The notes beneath the pieces were generated by a model. The model was given only the letters and a program-made list of their open reading frames with translations, was not told the origin of the DNA and made no database searches. From positions 317,233 to 381,232 of the forward strand of contig NW_004457734.1 of the NCBI RefSeq assembly GCF_000203815.1: a stretch of 64,000 nt of DNA, written 5' to 3'. The position numbers were made by a program, and so were the translations under genes. Below are positions 1-12,366 of this stretch, piece after piece. The DNA comes from Cavenderia fasciculata. Its lineage: Eukaryota > Evosea > Eumycetozoa > Acytosteliales > Cavenderiaceae. Each line of letters begins with the position of its first letter. Position 1 is the stretch's first letter.

Positions 1-2654
1 CATTGCAATTTTAAATTCTCCAACCCTAAGACAAAATTGTGAAGGTATTCCTGTATGTATTGAAAGTAAAAAACATAATAATATAACTCTTAAAAATAAT
101 ATTTATATTTAATTTATTTAGTTAAAGATAAGAGTTGGATGTGCAACTGGATCGGTTATTGGAGGTGTGATTGGATGTGATAAGTTTCAGTTTGATGTTT
201 GGGGTGATGCTATTGCTATGGCTCATAGCTTGGAACAAACTGGTGTGCCGGGTAAGATACACATTTGTGAGCATGGCATGGAGAGATTGGATACTCGGTA
301 CGAAGTCGAGTTGAATACCTCTTGTCCGTTGGGTACAACCACTTATTTCATCCTACCAATAATGCCTGAGCCTCTTGGACCGGGTATGTTCCCAGAAGAC
401 AAATATACTCCCCTCTCCCCTAAAATATTCAATCCCAATGCTGGCATACACCTCGATCATCCTATTACCCAGGATCCCACTGCCCCCACTGTCACTACAC
501 TACTTGATGATGAGTCATCTGTAACCTCAACTACCAGTACAACTAGTACTACTAGTACAACAAGTACACCTGAGCCAACAACTACTTCAACCTCAACCTC
601 AACCTCTACAACAACCAATGTAAATAATGTAAATAACAACAAACAACAAGATGATCTTGTTGTACCAACAATAATAACAACCGATACAACAACAATAACA
701 ACTGATACTACAAACAAAGAGGTAGTCATTCCAATTGTAGATTTGGCAGAAGAGAGAAAGTGTAGTGGGTTTGTTCACCATGAGGATATAGTACATAATA
801 ATAATAATAATGGCCTAGCATCAGGATTACCAAGTAGTTCTAGTGTATCATCTACGACTTCAACATCACCACCATCAACCATTCAAATGCCATCGTCATC
901 ATCGTCACGTAAAAAGGTTGATTTTGATGTATCACATGGTGCAGACAATGAATCCATGTCGACTATGTGGTCGGACGGAGGTAAACGTAAAAAGCGTAAT
1001 CGTGAAAAGATCAACTTGAAAGATTGGCGTCAGATCCTACTCAAACCAATCAAGATTATCCGTGCTCATGATGTGTCTGGTTACAACAACTCAATCTTTG
1101 GTAAGAATCTCAATTCAAACAACTCTGAGATGTACGAGGTTGACAAGGATTTCAAGAAATACACCAAGATGAATCGTTTCATCCTACAGTTTCGTAATAG
1201 TTTGGTGGAGCGCGAGTTCCATCGCTACATCATCGACAATACACTCTTTGAAACCAAGTTTTTCATTATGATTGGAATATTGTTGCACACGGTCTTTTTC
1301 ATTGACGATCTTGTCATGAAAAGTAACCCATTGTTCAACTCTAATGCCATCTATGCTATCATGGGTGCCACCTTTGTCCTCTATTTCATCCTATCGTTTA
1401 CCAATCTATTCCGTAACCCTATTCGCTACCAAATTGCATTTATGCTCCTACTCGTCATGTTTGGTATTTGCACAACCATCGAACTACTTCGTTACAACAA
1501 TCCACTAGCTCGATCATCCCTCACTCGTGTAGCTGCCACTCTCTTTTACGTCAATGTTTTCCATGCCCTAAACTATGTTTGTGTCATCTTTTTAAATATC
1601 TTTATTCTTGGTATGTGTAAAACAACAAACAAATAATATTCAAATCGATTATTAATATTTATTTATTTTGATTTAATTTGTAGCATTCTTTTTTATTTGT
1701 GCATTGTTTATTTCACCATCATTACCAAATCATTTATTTACGACAGATTATGTTGGGATTGCGACGATGTTTTTTATCCAGGTGGCATCGTCGTATGGCA
1801 TGAAGATGGGGATGCGTCATGCATGGGTGATCAAGAGTAAGGTCAAGTTCAAAGGATTGATCTTGCAAAAGGAGCGTGGCAAGTCGGCCAAGCTGCTTGA
1901 GAACATCCTGCCAACCACCATAAGCGAGACACTGATACGCGAGGCACAAGGCAACGGCATGCTGATTGCGCAGTACTATAGTCACGTCGCCATCATGTTT
2001 ATCAATATCGTCGGGTTTGACAAACTGCCTCAGTCGGTCGAAGCATCGACGATGGTCAATAACATGAACTACTTCTTTTCCATCTTTGACATGTTGCTCA
2101 AGACCTATGAACTCGAGAAGATTAAAACGATCGGTACGGCGTATATGGTCGTCGCAGGATTGAACGGTCAGTCCAATCAACAACCCAAAGCATTCCTGTA
2201 CAAGGCTGCCGACATGGCTCTCACTGCCAAATCCATCGTCATGCATGTCATGGGCGATATACTCAACGTCCAAATCGGCATAAGTTTTGGTCCATGTGTC
2301 GCTGGTTGTATCGGTATCCAACGTGCCAAGTTTGACGTGTGGGGTGATACAGCCAACATTGCCTCGCGTATGCAAACGTCCACCGAGCCAGGCAAGATCC
2401 AGGTCACCAAAGAGGTCAGTAGAATACTCAAAAAGGGGTTCTTCCTCGAAGAGCGTGGAGAGATTAATATCAAGGGTAAAGGTGCCATGACTACATACTA
2501 CCTCACCGGCAAGAAACGTTCCAATGACATGTTGACTGAAAATAGCGATATCGAGGGTCTACCCAGACACTGGCGTGAACAAAGATTACTTCAATTTAGT
2601 GGAAGTTATTCTAATTCCATTAGAGACGATGATTCAATTTTAAAACATAATTAA
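1..2654 (+). CDS. acaA: Adenylyl cyclase, class III, 12-TM (ACA) type, 3' part (5' end outside window)
   Basis: Three exons are visible: 1-52, 122-1610 and 1684-2654 (stop). The first cyclase domain ends with IRVGCATGSVIGGVIG and FDVWGDAIAMAHSLEQTG, which lacks the Asn/Arg pair of a C2 domain, so it is C1-like. An acidic, Thr/Ser/Asn-rich linker (about 480-1000) follows, then several membrane helices (about 1255-1800, crossing the second intron). The second cyclase domain has EKIKTIGTAYM (adenine-type Lys) and FDVWGDTANIASRM (Asp, Asn and Arg of a C2 domain), so it is C2. C1-TM-C2 order with adenine-selecting Lys and Asp is the adenylyl cyclase layout. The Dictyostelium guanylyl cyclase GCA has the two domains swapped and is the main alternative. 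The enzyme makes cAMP at the plasma membrane, and in Dictyostelium ACA drives chemotactic relay. The C-terminal tail after C2 is short, about 40 residues. Gene-level orthology is inferred. Confidence 0.85.
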
Positions 2655-2853
2655 CAAATAAAATTTAATTGTTCCTCCTCAAACTATAAGATTTCCAAGA
2701 GTCAAGTGTAACTTTACAGTTTTTCAATATTGAAAAAATATTATTCAAGAAATCGGGAAATATATATATGAAAGAAATTTATATTTATATGAAAGGATTT
2801 TTGGTTTTAATAAAAATACAATGGTTTATTTATTTTACAGTTTTTTGATATTC
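2655..2853. other. Convergent intergenic spacer
   Basis: This is AT-rich spacer between the 3' ends of the adenylyl cyclase gene (+) and the CAP-domain gene (-). No coding signal was seen. Confidence 0.6.
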
Positions 2854-3477
2854 TTAATAATAATAATCATCTCTATCAAAATCATAATAATAATGATTTT
2901 TGTTTCTCATATTTTGATTTTGGTTATTTTGGTTTTGATTATTTTGATTATTGTTTTGATTATTTTGATTGTTATTTTGATTATTGTTTTGATTATTTAT
3001 TTGATAATAACTATTATTGTCAGTTGAACATTGACCATTTCCAAAATATTGAGTCCAATATTTTCTACCTGATCCATCAAGAGAGACTCCAAATCCAATG
3101 ATAGTTGAAGATCGACCAAGAATATTGGCTCTATGACCAGGTGATTGTAACCACATTTCCATGACTGTATCGTCATCGTCAGCTCCATAGGCAACATTTT
3201 CAGCAGCTGATTGTAAAATGGCACCATAGACACGACCTCTTTGGAAAAGGTCTCCTCGTGGATCATTGTGAGTCATACTATTGATAGCCGATTGGTAGTC
3301 ACTATGAGCTTGTGCATAGTCCATCATACATGGTACTATTTCAAGTGGAGACAATCCATATTGAGAACGAGCAGCATTAACCAATCCAAGTTGATATTGT
3401 GGGTCACCATGAATTACCAACAACATAGATTGACATATTAAAAATATAGAAATTATTATTCTAATTGGAATAAACAT
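2854..3477 (-). CDS. Secreted CAP/SCP/PR-1 domain protein with Asn/Gln-rich tail
   Basis: Single-exon gene, 207 residues. Residues 1-24 form a signal peptide with a hydrophobic core (IIISIFLICQSMLLVI) followed by HGDPQ. The CAP domain covers about residues 27-146. It contains LVNAARSQYGLSPLE, SMTHNDPRGDLFQRG, the ENVAYG glutamate, SPGHRANILG (second His) and the final WTQYFG, so the family's His/Glu pocket residues are present. The C-terminal 55 residues are a low-complexity NNQNNQ repeat ending in a Tyr/Asp-rich stretch. CAP proteins are extracellular and bind lipids or act in defence or signalling; the role here is unknown. The start is the only Met ahead of the signal peptide, and an AT-rich upstream region follows it. 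The tail codons (AAT/CAA runs) are typical dictyostelid low-complexity expansions. Confidence 0.9.
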   Translation of the reverse strand: MFIPIRIIISIFLICQSMLLVIHGDPQYQLGLVNAARSQYGLSPLEIVPCMMDYAQAHSDYQSAINSMTHNDPRGDLFQRGRVYGAILQSAAENVAYGADDDDTVMEMWLQSPGHRANILGRSSTIIGFGVSLDGSGRKYWTQYFGNGQCSTDNNSYYQINNQNNNQNNNQNNQNNNQNNQNQNNQNQNMRNKNHYYYDFDRDDYYY

Positions 3478-3955
3478 GATAAATAAATAAATAAATAAGG
3501 ATACTGAGTTGGGTTGATTGATATGAAAAGAATTTCTATATCCTTTTTATAGTCATTCACAAATATACTTTAAACTTTGGTAGGTATATATATCTTGAAG
3601 AGGACAGATAAAAATGTAAACGGCAGAGTTGTCTTTTGTCCTTGGTTCAATTCTTTTAAAAGCGATGTTTGTTTATAATTAATGCAAGATCTTCAAGTCA
3701 AAGTTGATCAACTTTTGTTTGTATTAGTACATGTACATGTACATACACCACTGTCCATGTCCGAGTTTGTTGTTTTTGGTATCAGATAATATAATAATTT
3801 ATGTCAATAAAAAGTATGAGCACTACAAAAAACCAAAAGTGGTGTAAAGTGAGGGGTGATTGATCTTTCACAGGATTGATGTGAGTTTATATTAGTTAAA
3901 GAAATAATACTACTACTATTAATCTTCAAGAAGATATGATTGAATTGAATACTCT
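3478..3955. other. Intergenic region, promoter side of the CAP gene
   Basis: AT-rich sequence upstream of the minus-strand CAP gene. It contains the short palindromic run GTACATGTACATGTAC at about 3728-3743. I see no gene. Confidence 0.5.
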
Positions 3956-5120
3956 TTGAAAAAGAGAGTGTTGTCTTTTCCATCAAAATCATTGATAAAA
4001 GAGCGCCAAATACAAATATTAATTACATGCAAGGCTTATGTGAAAGATGAAAACAAAGATATGAGAAGTAGAATATCGATATGCAGAATAGAATATAGTC
4101 AGTATAAAATTAATAATGACCACAACAACAACAACAACAACAACTATCACATTTCAATGAATATTCAGCGCGATCACATGTTCTTTGCTTGTAAATATGG
4201 ATTCATTGGCATTGTAAAGTATTTACACGAGAATAGTACTGAAGGTTGTAGTCATTATGCAATGGTAAGAACTAAAATAATAATAAGAATTGATTGAAAA
4301 ATGTAGAAAATAATTAAGAAATTAATTTCTTCATTATTTATTTTGTAGGATTTATTCCAAAAATAAATTTACCACATATATAGTTTCTTCATTTTAATAG
4401 AACCGAAGGTGCATCAAAGAATGCTATGGAAGGGGTGGTTCAAAATGGTCATTTAGAGGTTGTTAAAGTAGGTATTGTAGCTACCAACCAACCAACCAAC
4501 CAACAGCTCACAAATATTCATCATCAACGTTTTGATACTAACCAACCTTTTATTTTTCTTTTGAAATAGTTCTATTATATGGATGAGGCAGCTAAAATGG
4601 ACACATTGAAGTGGTCAAGTTCCTTCATTTCAATCGTAGTGAAGGCTGCACAACCGATGCTATGGACAAGTCATCTTGCAATTATCACATTGAAAATGTC
4701 AAGGTATGTAGAGTAAAACAAGACAATAGAAAGTCGACGAATATCTAATAGATATAGATAATCTAACATTATTATTATTATTATTATTATTATTATCTAC
4801 CATGCTTATTATCTATTATCTATTAATAGTTTACACTTTAATCGTAGTGAAGGATGCACTGATAGTGTTCTTGAAAAGAATGAAAACCCTTTGGAAATGG
4901 CAACTTTTCTATTCAACGTCAGAAAAGAGAAGTGTACTGCAGAACTATTAAAAGGGCTCTCGAATTATGGACACTATGATGTGGTTGAGTTGGTTCTCCC
5001 AAAACTCCAAGGTGCAAAGGGGCATAAAATCAATTAAAAAAGCTATAAAATGTATAGACACAGCACCCATTTTGAAGTCTGTCAACTACTCCGAAATCAT
5101 TTAAAAGAGATACATACATA
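3956..5120 (+). pseudogene. Degenerate ankyrin-repeat gene relic (28-residue repeat family)
   Basis: The exon pattern of the ankyrin family seen later in the window is recognisable here but eroded. An exon ending IVKYLHENSTEGCSHYAM stops at a GTAAGA donor near 4266. The 39-base microexon is unrecognisable and contains a stop. An intact 84-base one-repeat exon lies at 4384-4467. A short exon 4 at 4570-4703 has lost one base in the MDEAAKNGHIE block, which shifts frame. A terminal exon from 4830 lacks bases at its start and ends LLRNHLKEIHT about 5120. The N-terminal family domain (F.SIF..KYIRHLIFN) is replaced by an unrelated stretch with polyasparagine. This is a decayed member of the host gene family and is probably not translated as a full protein. 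Confidence 0.75.
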
Positions 5121-5349
5121 AATATGAACTCGGATACTAGAATAAAATAAAGAAAATATTAGTTCAACTCCCCATGGTATGAGTATGTTTGTAATTTAAA
5201 ATAATAATAAAAATTAAATAAATTTTAATTTAAAAACGATCGGTTTTTACTCTTTTCGTCTGAAAGAAAATTGTTATAACAATAATAGTGTGATAGGTAG
5301 AGACTTAGACTAGATACTATAGTAATCAAAGGTCAACACTCACTCATTC

Positions 5350-8300
5350 ATGTTTCTATCAAGAAAACCACACACATTCATCAAGCAATGTGTGTTGTTG
5401 AATAGTAACCATAGCAGCAGCATCAGCAGCATCACAAACAGACTACAATACTCTACAACAACTAAACCATCAGATGATGATAACAGTAATAATAATAATA
5501 ATGAAAATGATAAACAACAACAAAAAGTAGTGAGAACGAGTGATGGTGTTAAAGTGGTAGCATCAGGCTCACCAAACTCAGAGTACTTGAAAAGAGTATT
5601 GGAGAGAAGAAAACAACTCGTTCAAAAGTTAAATGAAAATAAGCAAAAGAGTAGCGCAGTAGAAGGAGAGACTGTTGAAGAGGCAGTAGTAGTGGCAGAC
5701 GGAGGAGAAGAGGTCAAAAAGAAGAAAAAGAAAACGACTACTACAACGATCAAATCATCGAGTCAACTAATCGACGAATTTGAACAATCTATTCGTAGTG
5801 GAGGTGTATCTGCAGACAAGATTAAAAAGATTCAATTGGCAAATAACATTACTACAACTACAACTACAACAAATGAAACAAAGAAGAAGAAAAAGTCGTC
5901 GTCATCAACAACTGATAAAGATCAGTCATCATCGTCTTTGACAACGTCATCATCGACACCAACATTTGAAGTAGTAGATTTTGAAAAAGAAAGAGAAAAA
6001 GAAAAGAGTATAAGAGAGGCAGATGACAAGACATTTAAATATGATTACAAGGCATTGATGAATAATAATGTAGAGACTGGTGAAGTATTGGAAGATGGTG
6101 ATGTGGTGGGAGAGATTAGCGAAGCTGAAAAGGACCGTATCGACTTGGAGTTTAAAAAGGAGTTTTGGGCTGCTCAAATGACTATGCGTGACTCGTTGAA
6201 TCAGGATGGTGGTGACTTTTTGGTCGACGAGACACTCTACCAAGACCGTATGAAAGACTATCGTAACTTGGGATCTGCATTGGTACAACGTCGTATGAAA
6301 CAAAAACGTCAAGAAGTTGAAGAGAGAGAACAAAAGGAACTAGAGATTATAAGAAAGATGGAACAAGACAAAACTGGAAAATGGAGTAATCTACCACACC
6401 CAAGTGAATATATGGATGATGATGACATGGATGGAGTTGGTGAAAAGGGTCAAGACGACGATGAACAATTGGATGACGGTGGAGATAGAGATGGATTACC
6501 AGACATGTCTAGACTCAAAGTTAAATCAAACATTACATTGCCAAAATCATATGAAGATATTATGCAAGAACAAAGAGATGATTTGGAACAAGATGCTGTT
6601 CGTTTGGGAGACGATGAGTGGGAACAGAAACGTCGTCTCAAACGTATCGCATTCATGTCGAATAAACTAGCCATCAAAGAGAGACAGAGACAAGAGAGAA
6701 TGAAACGATTGGGTATCGATGAAGATGACATGGTTGAAATCGATCCAGAAGATTATGCTCGATATCAAGCTGGTGAAATCACTGAACAAGAATTGGATCA
6801 ATTGGCTAGAAAACATGTTAGTTCAAGATATGTCGAAGACAATGAAGAAGAATCAACCACAAACATAATGGACGGTGAAATAATAGAAAGACAAGATGAT
6901 TATAATGGAGAAGAAGAATATGATGAAGAGGAAGAATCATACGATAGAAAACATTATGATTATCTTAGACATTGGAAGATTGGGTCTATACAAATTCCAA
7001 TACAATTGAAACGAAAGATTACACAACAATTAAAGGGTAATTCAACTGCCAAGTTGAGAGCTGATGCTGCCATGTTGTCGGATAGATTGCGTAATCGTAC
7101 GCGGTCTGAAGTGATCGACAAGGAGACGCCGTTCAAGGTGGCACCCGAGGAGAAGCCTGTCATCAACTATGGCCCTGGCGAAGCGCTCGCCTACGCCGCA
7201 CATAGAATGCCAGGCGTCTACTCGTGCACCCACAGAGTGTTTCAAGAGATTGCCGATCGAATTCCCAACTTTCAACCCAAGACTATGATGGACTATGGCA
7301 GCGGCCCGGGTACTGTCATTTGGTCGGCCCGTCAAATATGGGGTGAAGAAGGTACCAACTCGCTACAATCGATTCGTGCAGTTGAGCCAAGCACCTTTAT
7401 GACCGACATTGCTAAAAAGATGTTAGAGGGAAGTACCGACGGTATCCAATGGTCTCAATTCCTCTTACAACCAAACAGACACCAAATGACATCCTACGGA
7501 CATATTCACGAAGGTCTTCAAAGTGACCTGGTCGTCGCTAGTTATGTGCTGAGTGAATTGCCCGATCAAGAGTCACGTCGTACTCTTGTAGCAGATCTAT
7601 GGAGACATGTCAAGCCATCAGGCATGCTCGTACTCCTCGAGCCCGGCACACCCATCGGGTTCAGTCTTGTCAGAGAGATGCGTCAAATGTTGTTGGATCT
7701 CCCAACCGATCGTTTGACCAACGAAAAGACATGTCAGGCACAAGTAGTAGCTCCATGTCCACACTCTGAACGTTGTCCAATGGGTCACAACTCTTGGTGT
7801 CATTTTTCACAACGTGTTGAACGTCCCATATTCCAAAAACTTGCCAAAGGTCCCAAATCAACAGTCTCATTTGAAGATGAAAAGTACTCTTACATTGCCA
7901 TGTCCAAGATGGTTGGCTCCACCATTCCCAACCAACTTGTTCGTCAAAATGATATTTACGGACCCGAAGAATCTCAACCCACCAAACCTTGGTCAAGAAT
8001 CAATGAAGCTCCATTTAAACGTGGTGGTCATGTTACAATGGATGTTTGTACACCTGATGCCGATTTAAAGCGTATGACTATTGCTAGGTATGAAACATAT
8101 TAAAATATTAAAAAAAAGAAAAAAAAAGAAAAAAAAAGATTAATTATTAATATTTTAATTTAAATATTTAATTTTTTAGATCACATGGAAAACAATTATA
8201 TAAAGAAGCAAGAAAATCATTTTGGAGTGATGCGATGGTATTGGATAAAAATGTAGTGAATTGGATTATTTCAAGAAATCAAATGCCACAATCAGAGATT

Positions 8301-9230
8301 GACAAGTTGTTGAATCCAGAGACTGCCGATACATCTTTGACACTGGTTAAAAAGGATAGAGTTCAATTCACAATGAACAAGGCAGAAGAAGAATTACGTG
8401 ATTTGATCGATGAAACACCAGGACGTAGAGTAGATGCTGATTTGGAAAAGAAGAAAAAGGCTGAAAAGACAAAGAAGCAAGACGAATGGATGAAGGATCT
8501 CAGTGCCACCGACAGAAAGATTCTTGAGAAATTGGCCAAGGAAGGTAAATTCTCATCAAAGGCAGATTCATTATTCAACATTGACTCTAGTGTCGATCAA
8601 AGTGAATCAGTTGAAGACAATGATAATGACCTAGAAGATAATGACGGATCAAGAGGAGGAGGAAAAAAGAAAAAGAGATTTGATAATGATAGTATGCATA
8701 GATTGGATGAAAAGGATCAAATTCAATTTGAAGAAGACAAGAAACCAAAGATTAACAAGGCAATGCGTCAAAGTGCAAGTTCTCAACGTGAACTCATTCA
8801 AACGTTGGAAAGACAATTGGAACAACAAAAAGTACAAAATATGCAACCTTCTGAACGTAAACTATACCAACGACACAAATCACAAATTGAACAATCAACC
8901 AAAAGATCAAAACCAAAATCTGATATGGATAGATTTGTTGAAGAGGAATTGAATAACAAAGACAATAATGGTAAAAAGGGTCAATCAAGCAATACCAAGG
9001 ATCAATTAGATTTCACCAAAGAGATTGAAAGATCAAATGCAAATATTAAAAAGATTGTTGAAAGAACAGATAAACGTAATATTATGCAACAAATGATGAC
9101 CAATATGGTTGGTGGATTCCAAGGTATGGGTATGAATACAAAGAATAATAGAAAGGAAGTTATTCAAAGTGTTTTATCTAATCGTTCAACAACTACAACT
9201 AAACCACCCAATCCAAAAAATAATAAATAA
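5350..9230 (+). CDS. METTL17: Rsm22/METTL17-type mitochondrial ribosome assembly methyltransferase-like protein, extended
   Basis: Two exons, 5350-8087 and 8180-9230. The intron is 8088-8179 and the frame is continuous (...IAR-SHGKQLYKEARKSFWSDAM...), giving 1262 residues. The N-terminus is rich in Arg/Lys/Ser and lacks acid, like a mitochondrial presequence. Residues about 50-560 are charged and low complexity (KKKK, EEE, DDD). The Rsm22 domain lies at about 600-930. It has NYGPGEALAYAAHRMPG, the SAM-fold loop MDYGSGPGT near 646-654, LVVASYVLSELPD, LEPGTP and the Cys cluster CPHSERCPMGHNSWC near 804-818, which matches the iron-sulfur ligands reported for METTL17. About 330 further charged residues follow. 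The family acts in mitochondria on small-subunit assembly. Human METTL17 and yeast Rsm22 are roughly 450-630 residues, so this one is unusually long. The domain call is firm; the role of the extensions is unknown. Confidence 0.92.
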
Positions 9231-9856
9231 ATTAAATATACATATATTTAATTTAAAGATGTAAGGATAGATGAGAAGATATAAATATATATATTCCAAC
9301 AATTTATTTATATCAAGATCGATGACCAAAATAGGATGAGATGAACACCAGTGTTTAGAACAAAAATAAATATCCTACTTTTAAGAAAAAACAAAAACAA
9401 TTCAAAAGTGAGTAACTACAAGCGAGAAGGGGGGTTCGTTTTCAAAACATTCTTAACGTTTGCGTGTTGTCAGACAGACCAACAACAACAAAAAAGAACA
9501 CCTCTCTACGCGCAACAGACCGAGTGATCGATTCATTCTATTCGTTCCTTTCAATTTCATTTTAATTATTACTTAAATCTTTACATTAAAAAAGAGAACG
9601 AGAGAACGAGAGAAGGAGGAATCAACATTCATTCATTCTCATTAGTATTAGTAGCAAGGGGAGAGTTTATTATTGTTTTATTTCGTAACAATCAAACATT
9701 AACTTCCCAAACAAATAATATCATTTATAAATGTGAACAACACAAAAGAACGATATTACATTAAATTCACATAACAACGACAACGACAACGACACTGACT
9801 ACTTCAAACAAGAGAATAGAAATAGAAATAAAAAGAAGAAGAAGAAAGAAAAAAAG
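9231..9856. promoter_or_regulatory. Intergenic region and probable 5' leader of the first MATE gene
   Basis: 626 bases of AT-rich sequence with purine runs (GAGAACGAGAGAACGAGAG near 9595-9613) and AAC/GAC repeats just before the MATE start. No ORF or RNA gene was recognised. It probably holds the MATE promoter and 5' UTR. Confidence 0.4.
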
Positions 9857-11926
9857 ATGACTTTACCAAAATCAATTTCACAACTTGATGTTGAAGCATT
9901 AGCCAAAGAGAAATATCATAATGTCAAAAATACTTTAAAAGATAGTAAAGAGGAAATCATATTTTTATTGGAATGGATTTGGCCAGTATTAATTGCAAAT
10001 ATATTAAATAATGTTGCCTATTTGTTTGTAAATATGGCATTTGCAGGACGTCTGGGAAAGGATGAATTGGCTGCTGTTGCTCTTGGAAACACTTGGCAAT
10101 TCTCAACTTCTGCAATTGCAATTGGTACTTTAAATGCTATGGATACTTTAATTAGTCAATCTTATGGTGCAAGTAAGAACAAAGAAAAAGAACAAAAGAA
10201 CAAAGAATAGAAGAAAGGTAAAAGGAAACTAATTAATTCTCTTTTTTTAGAAAACTATCAATTAATTGGTGTAACTGTTCAAAGAGCTGCCATTATTTCA
10301 ATTATATATTGTTTTTTCATTTCAATATTATGGATATTTACATACCCAATTATGGTAGCAATGCATCAAGATCAACATGTAGCATTACTTACACAACAAT
10401 ATACTACCTACATGTTACCAGGTTTATGGCTTGGTACATTACTCACCATTCTTGAAAAATATTTACAAGCTCAAGGTATTATGAAATCAAGTATTGTTGT
10501 TGGAGTTATTTTAAATATTGCAAATGTAAGTCTGAGAAGATATAAATATATATAATAATATTTACAAATTAAGTTAATTAATTCTTTTTTTTTTGTTTTT
10601 TATAGGCAATATTTAATTTTATATTTGTTCATGGAGTTAGAGGAGATGGTGGAATGGGTGTGATAGGTTGTTCATTGGCAACTAGTTTATCAAAGACTAT
10701 TTCATTCTTTGCTTTACTTGGATGGATCTACTTTTTCAAGCTACATGAGAGACCTGTAAAGACATGGTATGGATTCTCAAGACAAGCACTTTCCATTTCA
10801 GGTTTAAAGGAATATTTGCATCTTGGTGTCCCTGCAGGACTTCAAATGGTATTTGAAGGTTGTGGTTTTGAAATCTTAACTATTTTAGCTGGTAAATCAA
10901 ATCAAACTCAAACTCAACCCAATACTAGTATAATTTGGTATTAATATTCTATTTCTTTTCTATTTCTATTCTATTTTAGGATTATTGGGACCAACAAGTT
11001 TAGATGCACATTCAATTGCAATGAATTTTACATTGATGACATTTATGATTCCATTGTCATTGTCGATTGCATTGTCTGTTCGAATTGGACAACTTTTAGG
11101 TGCTAGACAACCACAAATGGCCAAACGTACGACACGTATTGGTTTTGGTATATCTATAGTCTTTATGATGGTAGTGTCGAGTACACAATTCTTTTCACGA
11201 CATTTTATTGGTAGCATCTATTCGTCGGATATTGAAGTACGACAAATGGTTGCCAAGTTGTTACCCATTTCAGCATTGTTCCAAATATTCGATGGCTTCC
11301 AAACTACGTGTCAAGGTATCATTAGAGGTGTTGGTAAAAACAAGATTGGTGCAGTCATCAATTTTACAGCTTTCTATCTGGTTGGATTGCCCATCTCGAG
11401 TGTTTTGACGTTTGTCGTTATGCACAAAGTCTATGGACTTTGGATAGGTCTCTCTTGTGGTCTGGCTGCATGTGCCATCATTCTTGGTATTGTTGTTAAT
11501 CGTATAGACTGGAATGCTGAAATGGAACGTGCACTTGCTCGTACAGCTGCCGATGGAGCAGGTGGTCTTATGGATGAAGAAGAAACTCTTGGTCTTGAAA
11601 AAGACAAACAAGATAAAGAAGACCAAGAACAAGGAGATAGTCAAACCAATTCTGAAGATATTTCAATTGATGGAGCTGAAATGGAAACTATCAAAAGAAA
11701 AGAAAAGGAAAAGAAAAAGAAACAACAACATCATAAAAAAGAAGAAAAGATAGGTTTAATGAATGAACAAGATGGTGATAGAAGTAGTAGTAATAGTAAT
11801 AGTGATAGTGATGAAGACGAACAAGATGATGATGACGATGATCAGTCTACAACTCGGACAATACCATCATCTTCGATTGTATTAAATCATAATCATCATA
11901 GTGATACGATTGATAATGATATATAG
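9857..11926 (+). CDS. MATE family multidrug/toxin extrusion transporter (copy 1)
   Basis: Four exons: 9857-10172, 10251-10525, 10606-10891 and 10980-11926, giving 607 residues with continuous frame at every junction. The protein has the MATE pattern of about 12 hydrophobic helices with GRLGKDELAAVALGNTWQFS, TLNAMDTLISQSYGAKNYQLIGVTVQRA and, in the second half, LDAHSIAMNF, ALSVRIGQLLGA and TTCQGIIRGVGKNKIGA. MATE proteins export organic cations or toxins in exchange for H+ or Na+. Substrate and membrane are unknown. The C-terminus carries about 130 extra cytosolic residues rich in Lys, Glu and Asp. It lies head-to-tail with a second MATE gene 440 bases downstream, with two shared intron positions, so the pair arose by tandem duplication. 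Confidence 0.95.
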
Positions 11927-11978
11927 AAATAAATACACACTATTCACAACGAACAGAGGATTACAATATATAAATATA

Positions 11979-12009
<31 letters not shown>

Positions 12010-12366
12010 TATATAAGGATAAATCAGGTTTAAAGATAATAATATATATTTTTTGAAAATACTTTTTGCTTTTGTGTAGAGTATTCGACGACAACCCACC
12101 CCCTTAAGATTATAACAACCCCCCTCCCCTACCGTACACACCACTCTGAACGAACGACTAATCAATACGATGTGGGGGTGACATTAGATTTTACATTGGT
12201 TGTTCATTGGGGGGTTATTATTATCATATATTAATATTTAATATTAAGGACCAATTATTATACAAGAGGTTTAAGAATTATGTAAACTATTAATTCTAAT
12301 TCTCTCTCTTTGAAAGAAATAAGTATACATATAATAGATAGATAGATAGATAGTGGTGATAATAGA
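11927..12366. other. Spacer between tandem MATE genes
   Basis: AT-rich spacer with an AAT run near 11979-12003, several C-rich stretches (12094-12130) and a GATA tetranucleotide repeat just before the next start (12335-12352). No gene seen. Confidence 0.5.

Noticed and set aside
457-796. Minus-strand frames opposite the Thr/Ser/Asn-rich cyclase linker
   Set aside because: Mirror image of ACA/ACT/AAT codon repeats in the real gene (Val/Ile-only composition).
1734-2488. Long minus-strand frames opposite the second cyclase domain
   Set aside because: The plus strand carries a fully conserved C2 domain; these are shadows caused by codon bias.
2821-3027. Hydrophobic Ile-rich frame on the plus strand
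   Set aside because: Antisense of the Asn/Gln repeat tail of the CAP gene; no gene signals.
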